DNA from: VMCP01 sp964527775
GTDB taxonomy: Bacteria; Bacteroidota; Bacteroidia; NS11-12g; UBA955
Direction of reading: 5' to 3'
DNA: 64,000 nt
Assembly (NCBI GenBank): GCA_964527775.1
Contig: CAZGQS010000007.1
Coordinates: 1 to 64,000, forward strand
The notes beneath the pieces are model-generated. The model saw only the letters and a list, made by a program, of their open reading frames with translations. It had not been told where the DNA came from and did not search any database. The first letter of the stretch is position 1. Each line of letters starts with the position of its first letter. Shown one piece after another: positions 26,744 through 36,507 of this stretch. Position numbers and translations under genes: made by a program.

Positions 26744-29700
26744 GCATACTGGGTGTTTTAATTAGAGCCATAGGATTCGTTCTATTGGTCATTGGGGTGT
26801 GGCTCAATTTAAATGAACATGGTAGTCAACCCAATTCGCAGAAAATCATTGATGAAGCTCAACAAGAAATAGTAGCAGCAGACGATTTGATTTTAAAACT
26901 TAAAGATTCATTTGGTCAGGCAAAGTCGTTTATGCCTTGGTTGAATGAACTGAAAAGTAAAAAAATTGAGGCATTTTTATTTTATCAAGGTAAGCCTATT
27001 GAGTGGACATGTCAAGATTATCAAGTTATTCCGCAACTAGGAAACCAATTTGGATTTGTTAATCAAAATGGCGTATACTTGGCTCATTGGAACTTGGAAA
27101 TTAATAATTACACATTTGTTTTTGTATCGAATGCGTTTAAATGTAAGTTTCCCCAAATTCAATCAAAATCGAGCTTTCAGAATGATATTGATGTCATTGC
27201 TTCAAATGATTCTTTCTCATTGGCAAAAGGTTTTACCTTGAAAATTAAAACCTTAGGAAAACAGGAAAAAGGGTATAAAGTTTTTAACTTCTTCGTAAAA
27301 ATAAATCGCGTAAATAATACCGTTTCTGGCGATCTCCTTTTGCTGCTGGGTTGGATTTTCTTAACCGCGGGTATTTATTGTTTATCGGTTTTAAAGAATG
27401 GTTTGTGGCGAAGAATTCCCCTAAGTGCTCTTTTATGGATGATTTGGGCTTTGGGTATTTCAAACGGATACTTAGGGCAAAGTTTATCGCAATTTAGACT
27501 CTTTTCCCCCAACGTGTTTTCTCCTAATCCTTTCTTGAATAGTTTGGGCGTTAACATTATTTGGGCGTTGATTGGATTATGGTTGGTGAGAAATTTGAAA
27601 ATTTACCGGAAAGAGTTAATCAATACGGCTCCTTTGTTGATTTTGTTGTTGAGGTGGACGCTTTTGCTTGTGTCGGGTGCAATATTGTACTACAGCGCCG
27701 AATTATCGGCTTACATCATACACTCTACACACATTGCCTTTGATTTCACTAAACTTCTACTCATTGACTACGTTTCGGTATTGTCTTTGTTGTTGATAGT
27801 CATCTTGTTGGCAACTTCCTTGGTGATATTAGATTTTGTCATTCATACGGGGAAGTCTAATTGGAGTCTGTTCTTCTCTGCATTTCTGCTTTCTGCAGTA
27901 GTTGGTTATCACGACCTTTTCCTGGGTGCCATACTACTTTTATTTTTACTGGTTTGGTTGGGACATCAAACATGGAATAACTTGGGATTTCCAGGTCTAA
28001 GAAGATGGCTTGAAATTATCTTACCAGCACTTTTTATCAGTGCAGTGATAAAAGTCGAATTGTTAAAAAAAGAACGGTTACATCAAGAATTATTGGCAAA
28101 AAATCTTGTTGTGAAATACGATGATTTTGTGAATGGACTTTTGTTGGATATTGAAAATTCATTTAGCACTGATCTTGCAGTATTGCATTTTATAACGGGA
28201 AACTCTGAGGCAGATAAGGCCCAATTGGTAGAGAATTTGAGAACACAATATTTTTCAGAATTGAATGATCAATTTGAATTTGAAGTTTTCGATTTTGATG
28301 ATGCCGGTAAAAGTTATAGAATACAGAATTCATTAGATCTATCTGCGCTTAATTCTCTCTACAATAGCGACGGTTCACTGCAAATTACTCCTCACTTTGT
28401 TCAAATAACTGAAAGAAGACTGCGAGGAGCCTACGTGGGAAGATTTCCTGTTTTTAAAGACAGTCAATTTTCGGCACTATATTTTACCCTGTTGACGCCT
28501 AAAAGCCTTGACAATAGCGGACAACTATCTGATCAAATAAAACCTTCCGAAGTAGAAAAGCTGAGAGATGAGAACTCCTTCAGTTATGCCATTTACAACA
28601 GAGATCGATTAAGCAAAAACACAGGCTCATTTGAATATCCACTTCAAAGCCCATTTGGCAGTACAAACGGTTTCATCACTAGAGGTAAAAATAGACATTT
28701 TATTCTTTATGATTCCTTCAACAATCAAGTAGTAGTGACAGATACTGATAGTGGGTTGCTTCATGAAACGTTTCAATATACACTGTTTATTTTAGGGGGA
28801 TTTTTAATCTACTTCTTCATTTATTGGGTGGTATGGATTGAAAAATGGGTGTTTTTAAAAGCGGGTTTAGTCAATGATTCCATGCCTACAAGCCACTGGT
28901 TGATTTCAAAAAAACTCCAACTTTACATGACTTGGCTATTGATGTTGATATTTGTTATCGTACTAGTAGTTACAGTGAACTTTTTTGTCTCGAAAAATAC
29001 ACTCGCACAACAGCAAGATTTATTAAGGAAAACTACCAATATAGCGACCAAAATAAGTTCTCAAATCAGTTTAGATCAACTTGAAAATAAATATGAAGTA
29101 GGCCTAGTTTATGATCTATCAGAAGCATATGGAGCTGATATCAATGTGTTTGATAGATATGGGCAGTTGATAGTGTCAACTCACAATGCATTCTTTAGAG
29201 ATCGATTCAGAGGTAATTTGATGAATCCCGAGGTTTACAGGGACTTCAATGCGGGAAAACAAAATGCCATCCTTGCCGAAGAGAAAATTTCTGATCTAGA
29301 ATATTTATCAGCTTACTCTGTAATCAATGATAATGATTTGAATATTAGAGGTTTTGTAAATGTTCCTTATTATTCAAATAGAAACGATTTATACAACGAA
29401 ATATCCAACTTTGTGGTTGCTATCATTAATCTATTCGCGCTCATTTTTGCAGCATCCTTGATTTTGACCAATTTGGTTTCAAAAAGGATTTCTGAGCCAT
29501 TGTTATTGATAGGGTCAAAGTTAGCTAAAACTAAACTCGGTCAACGAAATCAACCCATTCAGTGGGAGGGCGAAGATGAAATTGGGCAATTGGTTACAGA
29601 ATACAACCAAATGCTGGCTCAATTAGATGAAAGTCTGAATAAATTGGCTGCGACAGAAAGAGAAGGAGCTTGGAGAGAAATGGCTAAGCAAGTGGCCCAT

Positions 29701-30333
29701 GAAATAAAAAATCCTCTAACTCCCATGAGATTGTCTTTGCAACATTTGCAATATTCAATGAATCGAGGTGATGATAATTTGAAAGAGAAAATCTCAAAAA
29801 CTGCAGATTTATTGATTCGTCAAATTGATTCATTGAGCAACATGGCCGAAGAGTTTAGTTCATTTGCTAAAATGCCAGAACCCAAATTAGAACCCACAGA
29901 CATCACACAAGTACTTGCCGATGCCATTGCCTTGAATGAGCGTGAAATGGGATTTAGTATTGATGTGCAACTGTGCGAATCAGAGGTTGAAATCATGGCA
30001 GATGCGCACCAGTTGGTGCGAGTATTTAACAACCTTCTGAAAAATGCCATTCAAGCCATCCCCGAAGATCGAAAAGGAAAAATTAAGGTTATACAGGCTT
30101 TGGATTTAAAATTACAGAAGGTGGTAATTACCGTTCAAGACAACGGTAAAGGAATTCCGCCGGAGTTGTTTAACAAGATTTTCTCGCCCAATTTCAGCAC
30201 CAAAAACTCTGGTATGGGTTTGGGTTTGGCTATCACTCGAAAAATTGTGGAACAATTCAACGGAACCATTAATTTTGAAACAAAATTAGATGAGGGAACC
30301 ACCTTTACTTTGGTATTCCCAACCAAGGCTTAG
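26728..30333 (+). CDS. Large membrane sensor histidine kinase (NtrY-like)
   Basis: 1201 residues. About a dozen hydrophobic segments: an N-terminal helix, a cluster at about 205-440, and a pair flanking an extracytoplasmic loop at about 740-905 (YGADINVFDRYGQLIVSTHN resembles a PAS/Cache-like sensor). A HAMP-like linker (NLVSKRISEPLLLIGSKL) precedes phospho-acceptor His991 in QVAHEIKNPLTPMRLSLQHL, N-box NNLLKNAIQAI near 1102, and G-boxes DNGKGIPPELF and GMGLGLAITRKIVE. The -PLTPM- H-box is typical of NtrY/HisKA kinases. No response regulator is adjacent, so its partner lies elsewhere. It overlaps hldD at the 5' end and converges with queG over 29 bases. Confidence 0.9.
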   Translation: MRRVLSILGVLIRAIGFVLLVIGVWLNLNEHGSQPNSQKIIDEAQQEIVAADDLILKLKDSFGQAKSFMPWLNELKSKKIEAFLFYQGKPIEWTCQDYQVIPQLGNQFGFVNQNGVYLAHWNLEINNYTFVFVSNAFKCKFPQIQSKSSFQNDIDVIASNDSFSLAKGFTLKIKTLGKQEKGYKVFNFFVKINRVNNTVSGDLLLLLGWIFLTAGIYCLSVLKNGLWRRIPLSALLWMIWALGISNGYLGQSLSQFRLFSPNVFSPNPFLNSLGVNIIWALIGLWLVRNLKIYRKELINTAPLLILLLRWTLLLVSGAILYYSAELSAYIIHSTHIAFDFTKLLLIDYVSVLSLLLIVILLATSLVILDFVIHTGKSNWSLFFSAFLLSAVVGYHDLFLGAILLLFLLVWLGHQTWNNLGFPGLRRWLEIILPALFISAVIKVELLKKERLHQELLAKNLVVKYDDFVNGLLLDIENSFSTDLAVLHFITGNSEADKAQLVENLRTQYFSELNDQFEFEVFDFDDAGKSYRIQNSLDLSALNSLYNSDGSLQITPHFVQITERRLRGAYVGRFPVFKDSQFSALYFTLLTPKSLDNSGQLSDQIKPSEVEKLRDENSFSYAIYNRDRLSKNTGSFEYPLQSPFGSTNGFITRGKNRHFILYDSFNNQVVVTDTDSGLLHETFQYTLFILGGFLIYFFIYWVVWIEKWVFLKAGLVNDSMPTSHWLISKKLQLYMTWLLMLIFVIVLVVTVNFFVSKNTLAQQQDLLRKTTNIATKISSQISLDQLENKYEVGLVYDLSEAYGADINVFDRYGQLIVSTHNAFFRDRFRGNLMNPEVYRDFNAGKQNAILAEEKISDLEYLSAYSVINDNDLNIRGFVNVPYYSNRNDLYNEISNFVVAIINLFALIFAASLILTNLVSKRISEPLLLIGSKLAKTKLGQRNQPIQWEGEDEIGQLVTEYNQMLAQLDESLNKLAATEREGAWREMAKQVAHEIKNPLTPMRLSLQHLQYSMNRGDDNLKEKISKTADLLIRQIDSLSNMAEEFSSFAKMPEPKLEPTDITQVLADAIALNEREMGFSIDVQLCESEVEIMADAHQLVRVFNNLLKNAIQAIPEDRKGKIKVIQALDLKLQKVVITVQDNGKGIPPELFNKIFSPNFSTKNSGMGLGLAITRKIVEQFNGTINFETKLDEGTTFTLVFPTKA

Positions 30334-31219
30334 ATCTAATCAGGGGTGATTTTTTAAATTCACTTTTAAGTTTTGTTGCATCTGCATTTTGCCACTCTTC
30401 CTTTGTCCTATTGATGGCAGTGAAAGTTGATTCAAATCGCGGTTCGTTGTGCGGTTCTGAAAAGCGGTTCCATGGGCAAACATCTTGACAAATGTCACAA
30501 CCAAAGAGCCAGTCTTTTCTCCAGTTCTGTTCCTGAGAAGTTAAAGGTGATTTTTTCTCAATGGTAAGATAAGATATGCATTTGTTGGAATCTATAACTC
30601 CATCTTGAACAATAGCTTGTGTAGGACATGCATCTATGCAGGCTGTGCAAGTTCCGCAATGATCGGTTACGGGCTTGTCGGATTTTAACTCAATATTGAC
30701 GAGTATTTCAGCTAAAAAGAAAAAACTACCAGTGCCTTTTCTCAAAATCAAGGCGTTCTTTCCAATCCAACCAATTCCTGCAAGTTGAGCCCATTGTCTT
30801 TCCATAATTGGGGCAGAATCTACGAAACAACGCCCCTCCACAAGGTGATTTAGACTTTTAATATAATTCAGGAGTTCTTTGCATTTGTCTTTTAATACAT
30901 AGTGATAATCTTCGCCCCAGGCATATTTCCCAATTTTCAATGCATCTTCAGTTTGTTTTTCGGTAGGAAAATAGTTGTATGCTAGGCTTATTACCGTTTT
31001 ACAACCCGGTTCCAATAGACGCGGATCTAAACGCATCTCTTGATTGCGTTCCATGTATGACATTTCACCGTGGAAACCCTTCGATAGCCAACTGTGAAAA
31101 GTAGACTCATACTCAGTGAGTTTTCTAGCCTGCGCAAATCCACATGCCAAAAAGCCCAACGCTTGAGCTTTTGATTTTATACTAGTTTCAATATCAACTG
31201 CCATTGGCTCGTGTGGCAT
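30305..31219 (-). CDS. queG: Epoxyqueuosine reductase
   Basis: Cobalamin-dependent iron-sulfur enzyme for the last step of queuosine tRNA modification. Two [4Fe-4S] motifs: CGTCTACIDACP (about residues 188-199) and CDICQDVCPWN (about 240-250), plus the catalytic-region SAPIMERQWAQLAGIGWIGK. 304 residues, near the short form of the family without the C-terminal HEAT repeats. ATGs at 31219 and 31204 are both usable. Its need for B12 is notable because a B12-uptake locus lies at 45-49 kb. Confidence 0.95.
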   Translation of the reverse strand: MPHEPMAVDIETSIKSKAQALGFLACGFAQARKLTEYESTFHSWLSKGFHGEMSYMERNQEMRLDPRLLEPGCKTVISLAYNYFPTEKQTEDALKIGKYAWGEDYHYVLKDKCKELLNYIKSLNHLVEGRCFVDSAPIMERQWAQLAGIGWIGKNALILRKGTGSFFFLAEILVNIELKSDKPVTDHCGTCTACIDACPTQAIVQDGVIDSNKCISYLTIEKKSPLTSQEQNWRKDWLFGCDICQDVCPWNRFSEPHNEPRFESTFTAINRTKEEWQNADATKLKSEFKKSPLIRSKPWLGIPK

Positions 31220-31234
31220 TACACAGTTTGGATT

Positions 31235-32254
31235 TTAGAATAAGGAGTTACCTTGTTTTGGAATCTTGCCCAAGTGGGTAAATGCTTTGTGAGTTGCTTC
31301 TCTTCCTCTTGCCGTGCGTTGCAAATAGCCTTCTTGTATTAAAAAGGGTTCGTATACTTCCTCAATCGTTCCCGCGTCTTCCCCTACTGCAGTAGCAATG
31401 GTTCCCAATCCAACAGGACCACCTTTGAATTTATCAATGATGGTGGTGAGAATTCGATTGTCCATCTCGTCGAGGCCATTAGCATCTACATTTAGGGCAT
31501 TTAACGCAAATTGTGAAATATCTAAATTGATGGTTCCATCGCCTTTAATTTGGGCAAAGTCCCTGGTTCTTCTGAGCAGTGCATTGGCAATACGCGGTGT
31601 ACCGCGACTTCTTCGGGCAATTTCAAAAGAAGCTTCTTCGTGTATAGGGGTTTGTAAAATATGAGAACTTCTTGTGACAATTCGAGTCAATACATCTGCT
31701 GTGTAATATTGCAACCTGCAATTGATTCCAAATCGAGCCCTGAGTGGCGATGTCAATAATCCACTGCGTGTGGTGGCACCAATCAAAGTAAATGGAGCAA
31801 GTTCAATTTGCACACTGCGTGCGTTTGGACCTGTATCAATCATGATATCAATCCGATAATCTTCCATTGCAGAGTAAAGGTATTCTTCCACAACCGGACT
31901 TAGTCGGTGAATTTCATCAATGAATAACACATCACCTTTTTGCAAATTCGTTAGAAGTCCGGCCAAATCACCGGGTTTTTCCAAAACTGGACCGCTGGTT
32001 ATCTTCATAGAACTTCCCATTTCATTGGCCACAATGTGAGAAAGGGTCGTTTTACCTAGTCCCGGAGGGCCATGAAGCAAGATATGATCTAATGCTTCGC
32101 CTCTCAGCTTTGCAGCTTGTACGAAGATTTTCAAATTCTCTAAAATCCCTTCTTGACCGGTGAAATCATCGAACTCAGATGGGCGCAAAACCTTTTCCAG
32201 GTCATTGTCGGCCTTGCTTAGGTGGTCTTTGTTGGGATTTAAATTCGGGTTCAT
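31235..32254 (-). CDS. ruvB: Holliday junction branch migration helicase RuvB
   Basis: AAA+ motor. N-terminal LRPSEFDDFTGQEGI, Walker A GPPGLGKTTL at residues 62-71, Walker B with LFIDEIHRL, sensor TRSGLLTSPLRARFG, Arg finger region RSRGTPRIANALLRR, and C-terminal winged helix EPFLIQEGYLQRTARGREAT. 339 residues, complete. Overlaps dapA by four bases (the dapA stop region precedes its ATG on the minus strand). Confidence 0.97.
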   Translation of the reverse strand: MNPNLNPNKDHLSKADNDLEKVLRPSEFDDFTGQEGILENLKIFVQAAKLRGEALDHILLHGPPGLGKTTLSHIVANEMGSSMKITSGPVLEKPGDLAGLLTNLQKGDVLFIDEIHRLSPVVEEYLYSAMEDYRIDIMIDTGPNARSVQIELAPFTLIGATTRSGLLTSPLRARFGINCRLQYYTADVLTRIVTRSSHILQTPIHEEASFEIARRSRGTPRIANALLRRTRDFAQIKGDGTINLDISQFALNALNVDANGLDEMDNRILTTIIDKFKGGPVGLGTIATAVGEDAGTIEEVYEPFLIQEGYLQRTARGREATHKAFTHLGKIPKQGNSLF

Positions 32255-33117
32255 TTTACCAAACTACGTAATTTTTGTTCTACTTGTGAATTTACGCCAT
32301 ATAATGGCGGACGAACTGCCGTTTGACATAGGCCCATTTGGTTCAACATGACTTTGATTCCACCTGGACTTCCGTCTGCAAAGATTTCCATTGCCCCTTC
32401 CATTGTGTCATAATGCAAGGTTCGTGCCGTGGTGAAATCTCCATTTAACGCAGCCCGTACCATCCCAGAAAATTGTTTAGGATAAGCATGATTGATCACC
32501 GAAATAACCCCCGATGCACCTGCTGCAATCATTGGGAACGTTAATGCATCATCGCCGCTTATAACCAAGAAATCAGATGGCTTTTTGGAAATGATTTTCA
32601 TCACTTGCTCTAAATTCCCAGAAGCTTCTTTGGTTGCCACAATATTGGGTAGTTCAGCCAACCTCAATTGGGTTTCAGCCGTCATATTTGACCCCGTTCT
32701 ACCAGGGACATTGTAAATGATGATGGGCAACGGACTGTCTTGTGCCAGGGTTTGATAATGCCTGAAAATGCCTTCTTGGTTGGGTTTGTTGTAGTAGGGA
32801 CTCACTGATAAAATGGCGCAAAATCCCTCCAAATCGGTATTTTGGAATTCATCGTGTACTTTAGAAGTGTCATTCCCGCCAATGCCTAAAACCATAGGAA
32901 TTCTACCAGCGGTTGCTTTTTTTATACAGTCAATGATTTGACGTTTTTCGTCTTTGCTTAACGTGGCGCTTTCACCCGTTGTTCCTAAAACCACAAAATA
33001 GTCTGTTCCATTTTGAATTTGGTGGTTTACAATGGCCGTCAGGGCATCAAAATCTATACTAAAGTCGGTTTTAAATGGAGTAATTAGGGCGGTGCCTGTT
33101 CCTATTAATTCTTTCAT
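32251..33117 (-). CDS. dapA: 4-hydroxy-tetrahydrodipicolinate synthase
   Basis: Condenses pyruvate with aspartate semialdehyde for lysine and diaminopimelate synthesis. TIM barrel with GTTGESATLS at 45-54, Tyr135 in IIYNVPGRTG, and Schiff-base Lys163 in NIVATKEASGN; the GDD segment (VISGDDALTFPMIAAGASG) is also intact. Length 288 is standard. Lies between DUF6913 and ruvB in a minus-strand run. Confidence 0.97.
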   Translation of the reverse strand: MKELIGTGTALITPFKTDFSIDFDALTAIVNHQIQNGTDYFVVLGTTGESATLSKDEKRQIIDCIKKATAGRIPMVLGIGGNDTSKVHDEFQNTDLEGFCAILSVSPYYNKPNQEGIFRHYQTLAQDSPLPIIIYNVPGRTGSNMTAETQLRLAELPNIVATKEASGNLEQVMKIISKKPSDFLVISGDDALTFPMIAAGASGVISVINHAYPKQFSGMVRAALNGDFTTARTLHYDTMEGAMEIFADGSPGGIKVMLNQMGLCQTAVRPPLYGVNSQVEQKLRSLVK

Positions 33118-33123
33118 GGATGT

Positions 33124-33672
33124 TTATGTTAAGTGAGAGAAAAATTCTCTGATTTGTCTTAAATAGTCAGTCAGATTTCCTGGATTGCTTTTCAGCAGAA
33201 CGGTGTAATCATTTTTATAGATGGCCTGATAAGGGGTGATTTTGAAATAAGCTTTGGACAATCTACCCAATGCTAATTCATGAAAACCAGGTTCCGAATT
33301 TAAATTAATGAACAATTCAGATGGCAAGTTCGCCGCCTTTTGGGCTTTTTCTGATTTGGGATATCCGTACCCTGAAAAGTCCTTCAAAATCAAATGTATT
33401 TCATCAGCTGGCGTACCTTCTGCAACAGTTTTGGGGTCTTTTGTGGGATATAAAAAGATCAAAGTACTCTCAATTCCAAGACCTTTCAAATAGGCTTTGA
33501 ATTCTAAAATTTCTTTTTGGTTTCTCTGCCATAAATGCAGGCCCAAAAAGATCACCGCTCGTTTAACCTCTGTAAAAGACGACAAAGGTTTGGGTTTGCT
33601 CGCATTTTTAGTCTTTAATTTTAATAAAGACAATTTCAGCGAACTCAATTTTACCTCGTTTTGGTTAGTCAT
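33124..33672 (-). CDS. DUF6913-family hypothetical protein
   Basis: 182 residues of a small Bacteroidota-specific family usually found beside dapA and ligA. Visible: a basic N-terminus (KLSLLKLKTKNASKPKPL), a Rossmann-like strand-helix start (AVIFLGLHLWQRNQKEILEF, then GIESTLIFLYP), LFINLNSEPGFHELALGRLS and a C-terminal ITPYQAIYKNDYTVLLKSN. No catalytic motif recognised. Its upstream spacer to ligA consists almost entirely of heptamer repeats ending eight bases before its ATG. Confidence 0.75.
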   Translation of the reverse strand: MTNQNEVKLSSLKLSLLKLKTKNASKPKPLSSFTEVKRAVIFLGLHLWQRNQKEILEFKAYLKGLGIESTLIFLYPTKDPKTVAEGTPADEIHLILKDFSGYGYPKSEKAQKAANLPSELFINLNSEPGFHELALGRLSKAYFKITPYQAIYKNDYTVLLKSNPGNLTDYLRQIREFFSHLT

Positions 33673-33680
33673 TATTTTTT

Positions 33681-33904
33681 GGTCTTTATTCTTTGGTCTT
33701 TGGTCCTTGGTCCTTGGTCCTTGGTTTAGAGTTGAGCGTGTAGAGCTAAGACTTTATGCTAAACTCTAAACTCTCAACCCGGCTTTCGGCTGAAGACTTA
33801 TGGGGCTCAAATTCATAGCGAAGCGTGAGTCTCAAAGTCTCAGCAAAGCTGACCGCTGACCGCTGTTCACCGTTCACCGTCTACCGTTCACCGTTCACCG
33901 TTCA
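33681..33904. repeat. Heptanucleotide tandem repeat tract 2
   Basis: 224 bp, exactly 32 heptamers in one phase. It starts with GGTCTTT, ATTCTTT, GGTCTTT, three GGTCCTT, then GGTTTAG, AGTTGAG and further drifted units to GCTAAAC, TCTAAAC, TCTCAAC (33758-33778). A less repetitive middle (33779-33848) contains GCGTGAGTCTCAAAGTCTC (33823-33841), nearly identical to the block in tract 1. It ends with CTGACCG twice, CTGTTCA, then CCGTTCA/CCGTCTA units to 33904. The last two units encode, on the minus strand, the final residues and TGA stop of ligA. Confidence 0.9.
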
Positions 33905-35901
33905 CCAATCATCTCCATCAAATCATCTTCCGATATCAAAGGTACGCCCAATTTTTCAGCTTTTTCGAGTTTCGAGGGGCCAATACCTGAGCCTGCAATC
34001 AAATAATTCGTTTTGGAAGTTACCCCTGAAGCCATCTTCCCGCCATGACTTTCAACAATATCTTTCAGTTCATCACGCGAATGTTTTTCGAAGACACCAG
34101 AAATTACAAACGACATTCCAGCTAAAGAGTTTCCCATTTTTTCGGCGATGACTGCCTCAAAAATAAGTCCCGCAGCTTTTAATTTTTGGACTTCCTCTAG
34201 ATGTTTTTCTTCTCTGAAATGCGCGTGCACAGTTTCAGCGATTCGCTGTCCAATTTCATCAACGGCAATTAGTTCTTCAATAGTTGCGGTAGCTAAATTT
34301 TCAATATTTACAAAAGCTTGAGCCAGTTTTTTGGCAACGGTTTCTCCTACGTATCTGATTCCCATCCCAAAAAGTACCCGCTCAAAAGGTTGTTTTTTGC
34401 TGTTTTCGATGCCTTCAACAATGTTACGGGCACTTTTTTCGCCCATACGTTCCAATTGGAGCAAATGTTCCAAGGTCAAACGATAGAAATCAGATGGTTT
34501 TCGAACTAAGTTGTTCTGGTAAAGTGTCTCACAAAGTTCGCTGCCTACCGATTGTATATCCATCGCCTTTCTGCCAATGAAATGTTCCAGTTTTCCAACC
34601 ACCTGTGGTGGACATTCTTCTTCGTTGGGACAGTAGTGTTGCGCTTCGCCATCGTTCCGAACCAGTTCAGTGCTGCACTCAGGACAGTGAGTGATATATG
34701 TTTCGATGGGAAGTCCTTCGGGACGAAGGGAAAAATCAACACCAACAATTTTGGGGATGATTTCGCCTCCCTTTTCAACAAAAACGGTATCTCCTACACG
34801 CACATCCAATCGGGCCATTTCATTCGCATTGTGTAAAGACGCCCGTTTTACGGTGGTTCCCAGAAGTTGTACCGGCTGAAGTTCAGCAACCGGAGTGATA
34901 GCGCCCGTTCTTCCCACTTGGTAGGTGATTCCTAAAAGCTGTGTGCTCGCAGTTTCGGTTTGGAATTTGTAAGCTATGGCCCAACGCGGAGTTTTCGCTG
35001 TAAAGCCCAATTCTTCCTGCAATCTTTTTGAATTTACCTTGATGACAACGCCATCGGTATCGAACGACAAATCATGTCTTTTATTGTCCCATTCATGCAG
35101 GAAATCAATGACTTGGTCGATTCCTTTACAGGTTTTTGATGTTTTCGGCACTGGAAGTCCCCAAGAAAAAGCGGCATCCAAACTGTCAGAGTGCGTTGAA
35201 AAGGTATTTCGGTCTTCGTAAAGTTGGTATAAAAAGATGTCAAGGGGTCGTTTTGCGACTTCGCTTGAATCTTTGATTTTGAGGGACCCAGAGGCCACGT
35301 TACGCGGATTGGCATAGGTGGGTTCTCCTGCCTGAATTCGCTGTTCATTGAGCCGCTCAAACCCCTTTCGGTGCATGAAAATTTCGCCGCGAACCTCAAA
35401 ATTTGAAGGGAAATCACCCTTTAATTTTTTCGGTAAATTCCGGATGGTCTTAACGTTTTCAGTCACAATATCGCCTTGAACGCCATCACCACGAGTGACC
35501 GCCTTCACCAATTCGCCGTTTTCAAAAAACACCGATATAGCCAACCCGTCAATTTTCAATTCACACACATATTCAATCTCATCAAGTCCCGTTGAATTCC
35601 GCACGCGTTCGTCAAATTCTCTCAGCTCATCTTCGTTGTATGTGTTCCCCAACGACAGCATGGCCCGTTTGTGTTTTTCGGTAACAAATCCATCGATAGT
35701 TTGTCCGCCCACTTTTTGTGTGGGGGATTCGGGGGACTTGAACTCAGGGAATTGATTTTCAAGGTATTCAAGCTCTTTTAGTAGTTGGTCAAACTCAAAA
35801 TCTGAGATGCTAGGCTCTGCCAATACGTAATAACGATAGTTGTGCAAATGCAGTTCATTTGACAGATTTTCAATGCGTTGTTTCGCTTCGGATGGATTCA
35901 T
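33895..35901 (-). CDS. ligA: NAD-dependent DNA ligase LigA
   Basis: 668 residues. Domain Ia YYVLAEPSISDFEFDQL, nucleotidyltransferase with adenylated Lys116 in CELKIDGLAIS, OB fold (PRWAIAYKFQTE, VGRTGAITPVAEL), Cys4 zinc finger (CPEC, CPNEEEC), helix-hairpin-helix region (LLQLERMGEKSARNIVEGIE), and C-terminal BRCT (MSFVISGVFEKHSRDELKDI). Essential for Okazaki fragment joining. The last codons (Gly-Glu-Arg-stop) are spelled by two heptamer repeat units. A TAGTTTCG element (35919 to 35912) lies just upstream of its ATG. Confidence 0.97.
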   Translation of the reverse strand: MNPSEAKQRIENLSNELHLHNYRYYVLAEPSISDFEFDQLLKELEYLENQFPEFKSPESPTQKVGGQTIDGFVTEKHKRAMLSLGNTYNEDELREFDERVRNSTGLDEIEYVCELKIDGLAISVFFENGELVKAVTRGDGVQGDIVTENVKTIRNLPKKLKGDFPSNFEVRGEIFMHRKGFERLNEQRIQAGEPTYANPRNVASGSLKIKDSSEVAKRPLDIFLYQLYEDRNTFSTHSDSLDAAFSWGLPVPKTSKTCKGIDQVIDFLHEWDNKRHDLSFDTDGVVIKVNSKRLQEELGFTAKTPRWAIAYKFQTETASTQLLGITYQVGRTGAITPVAELQPVQLLGTTVKRASLHNANEMARLDVRVGDTVFVEKGGEIIPKIVGVDFSLRPEGLPIETYITHCPECSTELVRNDGEAQHYCPNEEECPPQVVGKLEHFIGRKAMDIQSVGSELCETLYQNNLVRKPSDFYRLTLEHLLQLERMGEKSARNIVEGIENSKKQPFERVLFGMGIRYVGETVAKKLAQAFVNIENLATATIEELIAVDEIGQRIAETVHAHFREEKHLEEVQKLKAAGLIFEAVIAEKMGNSLAGMSFVISGVFEKHSRDELKDIVESHGGKMASGVTSKTNYLIAGSGIGPSKLEKAEKLGVPLISEDDLMEMIGER

Positions 35902-35996
35902 TTTAGGGTTTCGAAACTAATCGATTTTATGCACAATTTCAGTCCTTTTGATTCACAATTTATGGATATCTCAAGAGATTTTCAGTTCTTCGAACC

Positions 35997-36503
35997 ATGG
36001 ACGCTAAAATCATCGCACCCAATCGTGTTGTCAGTTTGGCATACGAACTTATGCTAAGCAACGGAGAGTTGGCTGACTCAGCCACTGCCGAGCACCCCTT
36101 GTTATTCATTCACGGTATCGGACAAACCCTCCCCGCATTTGACGACCAATTGAACGGACTTAGCGTTGGCGCTGAGTTTTCATTCACATTGAGTGCTGAA
36201 GATGGCTACGGTGTAGCAGATCCCAATTACGTGTTGGAACTTCCAAAATCCATATTTGCAGGTCCAGATGTTCCCGAAGACCTTCTTCAAATAGGCGCCG
36301 TTCTTCCCATGCAAGACCAAGAAGGCAATCCCCTTGATGGTAAAGTCGTTGAAATTGGCGATGATAACGTTAAGATGGATTTTAATCATCCCCTAGCGGG
36401 GGAAGCTTTGAGCTTTTCTGGCGTAGTCATTGACGTTCGCGAAGCCACCGAAGAAGAATTAGACCACGGTCACGTTCACGGTCCCGGCGGGCATCATCAT
36501 TAA
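35997..36503 (+). CDS. SlyD-like FKBP peptidyl-prolyl isomerase
   Basis: 168 residues: split FKBP domain (VVSLAYELMLSNGELADSAT, then FIHGIGQTLPAFDDQLNGL) with an inserted-flap chaperone domain (SAEDGYGVADPNYVLELPKS through GKVVEIGDDNVKMDFNHPLAGE), the SlyD arrangement. The C-terminus is metal-binding-like (DHGHVHGPGGHHH), shorter than E. coli SlyD's tail but of the same kind. Acts as folding helper and possibly metal carrier in the cytoplasm. A metal transporter gene follows across repeat tract 3. Confidence 0.9.
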   Translation: MDAKIIAPNRVVSLAYELMLSNGELADSATAEHPLLFIHGIGQTLPAFDDQLNGLSVGAEFSFTLSAEDGYGVADPNYVLELPKSIFAGPDVPEDLLQIGAVLPMQDQEGNPLDGKVVEIGDDNVKMDFNHPLAGEALSFSGVVIDVREATEEELDHGHVHGPGGHHH

Positions 36504-36507
36504 TAGC

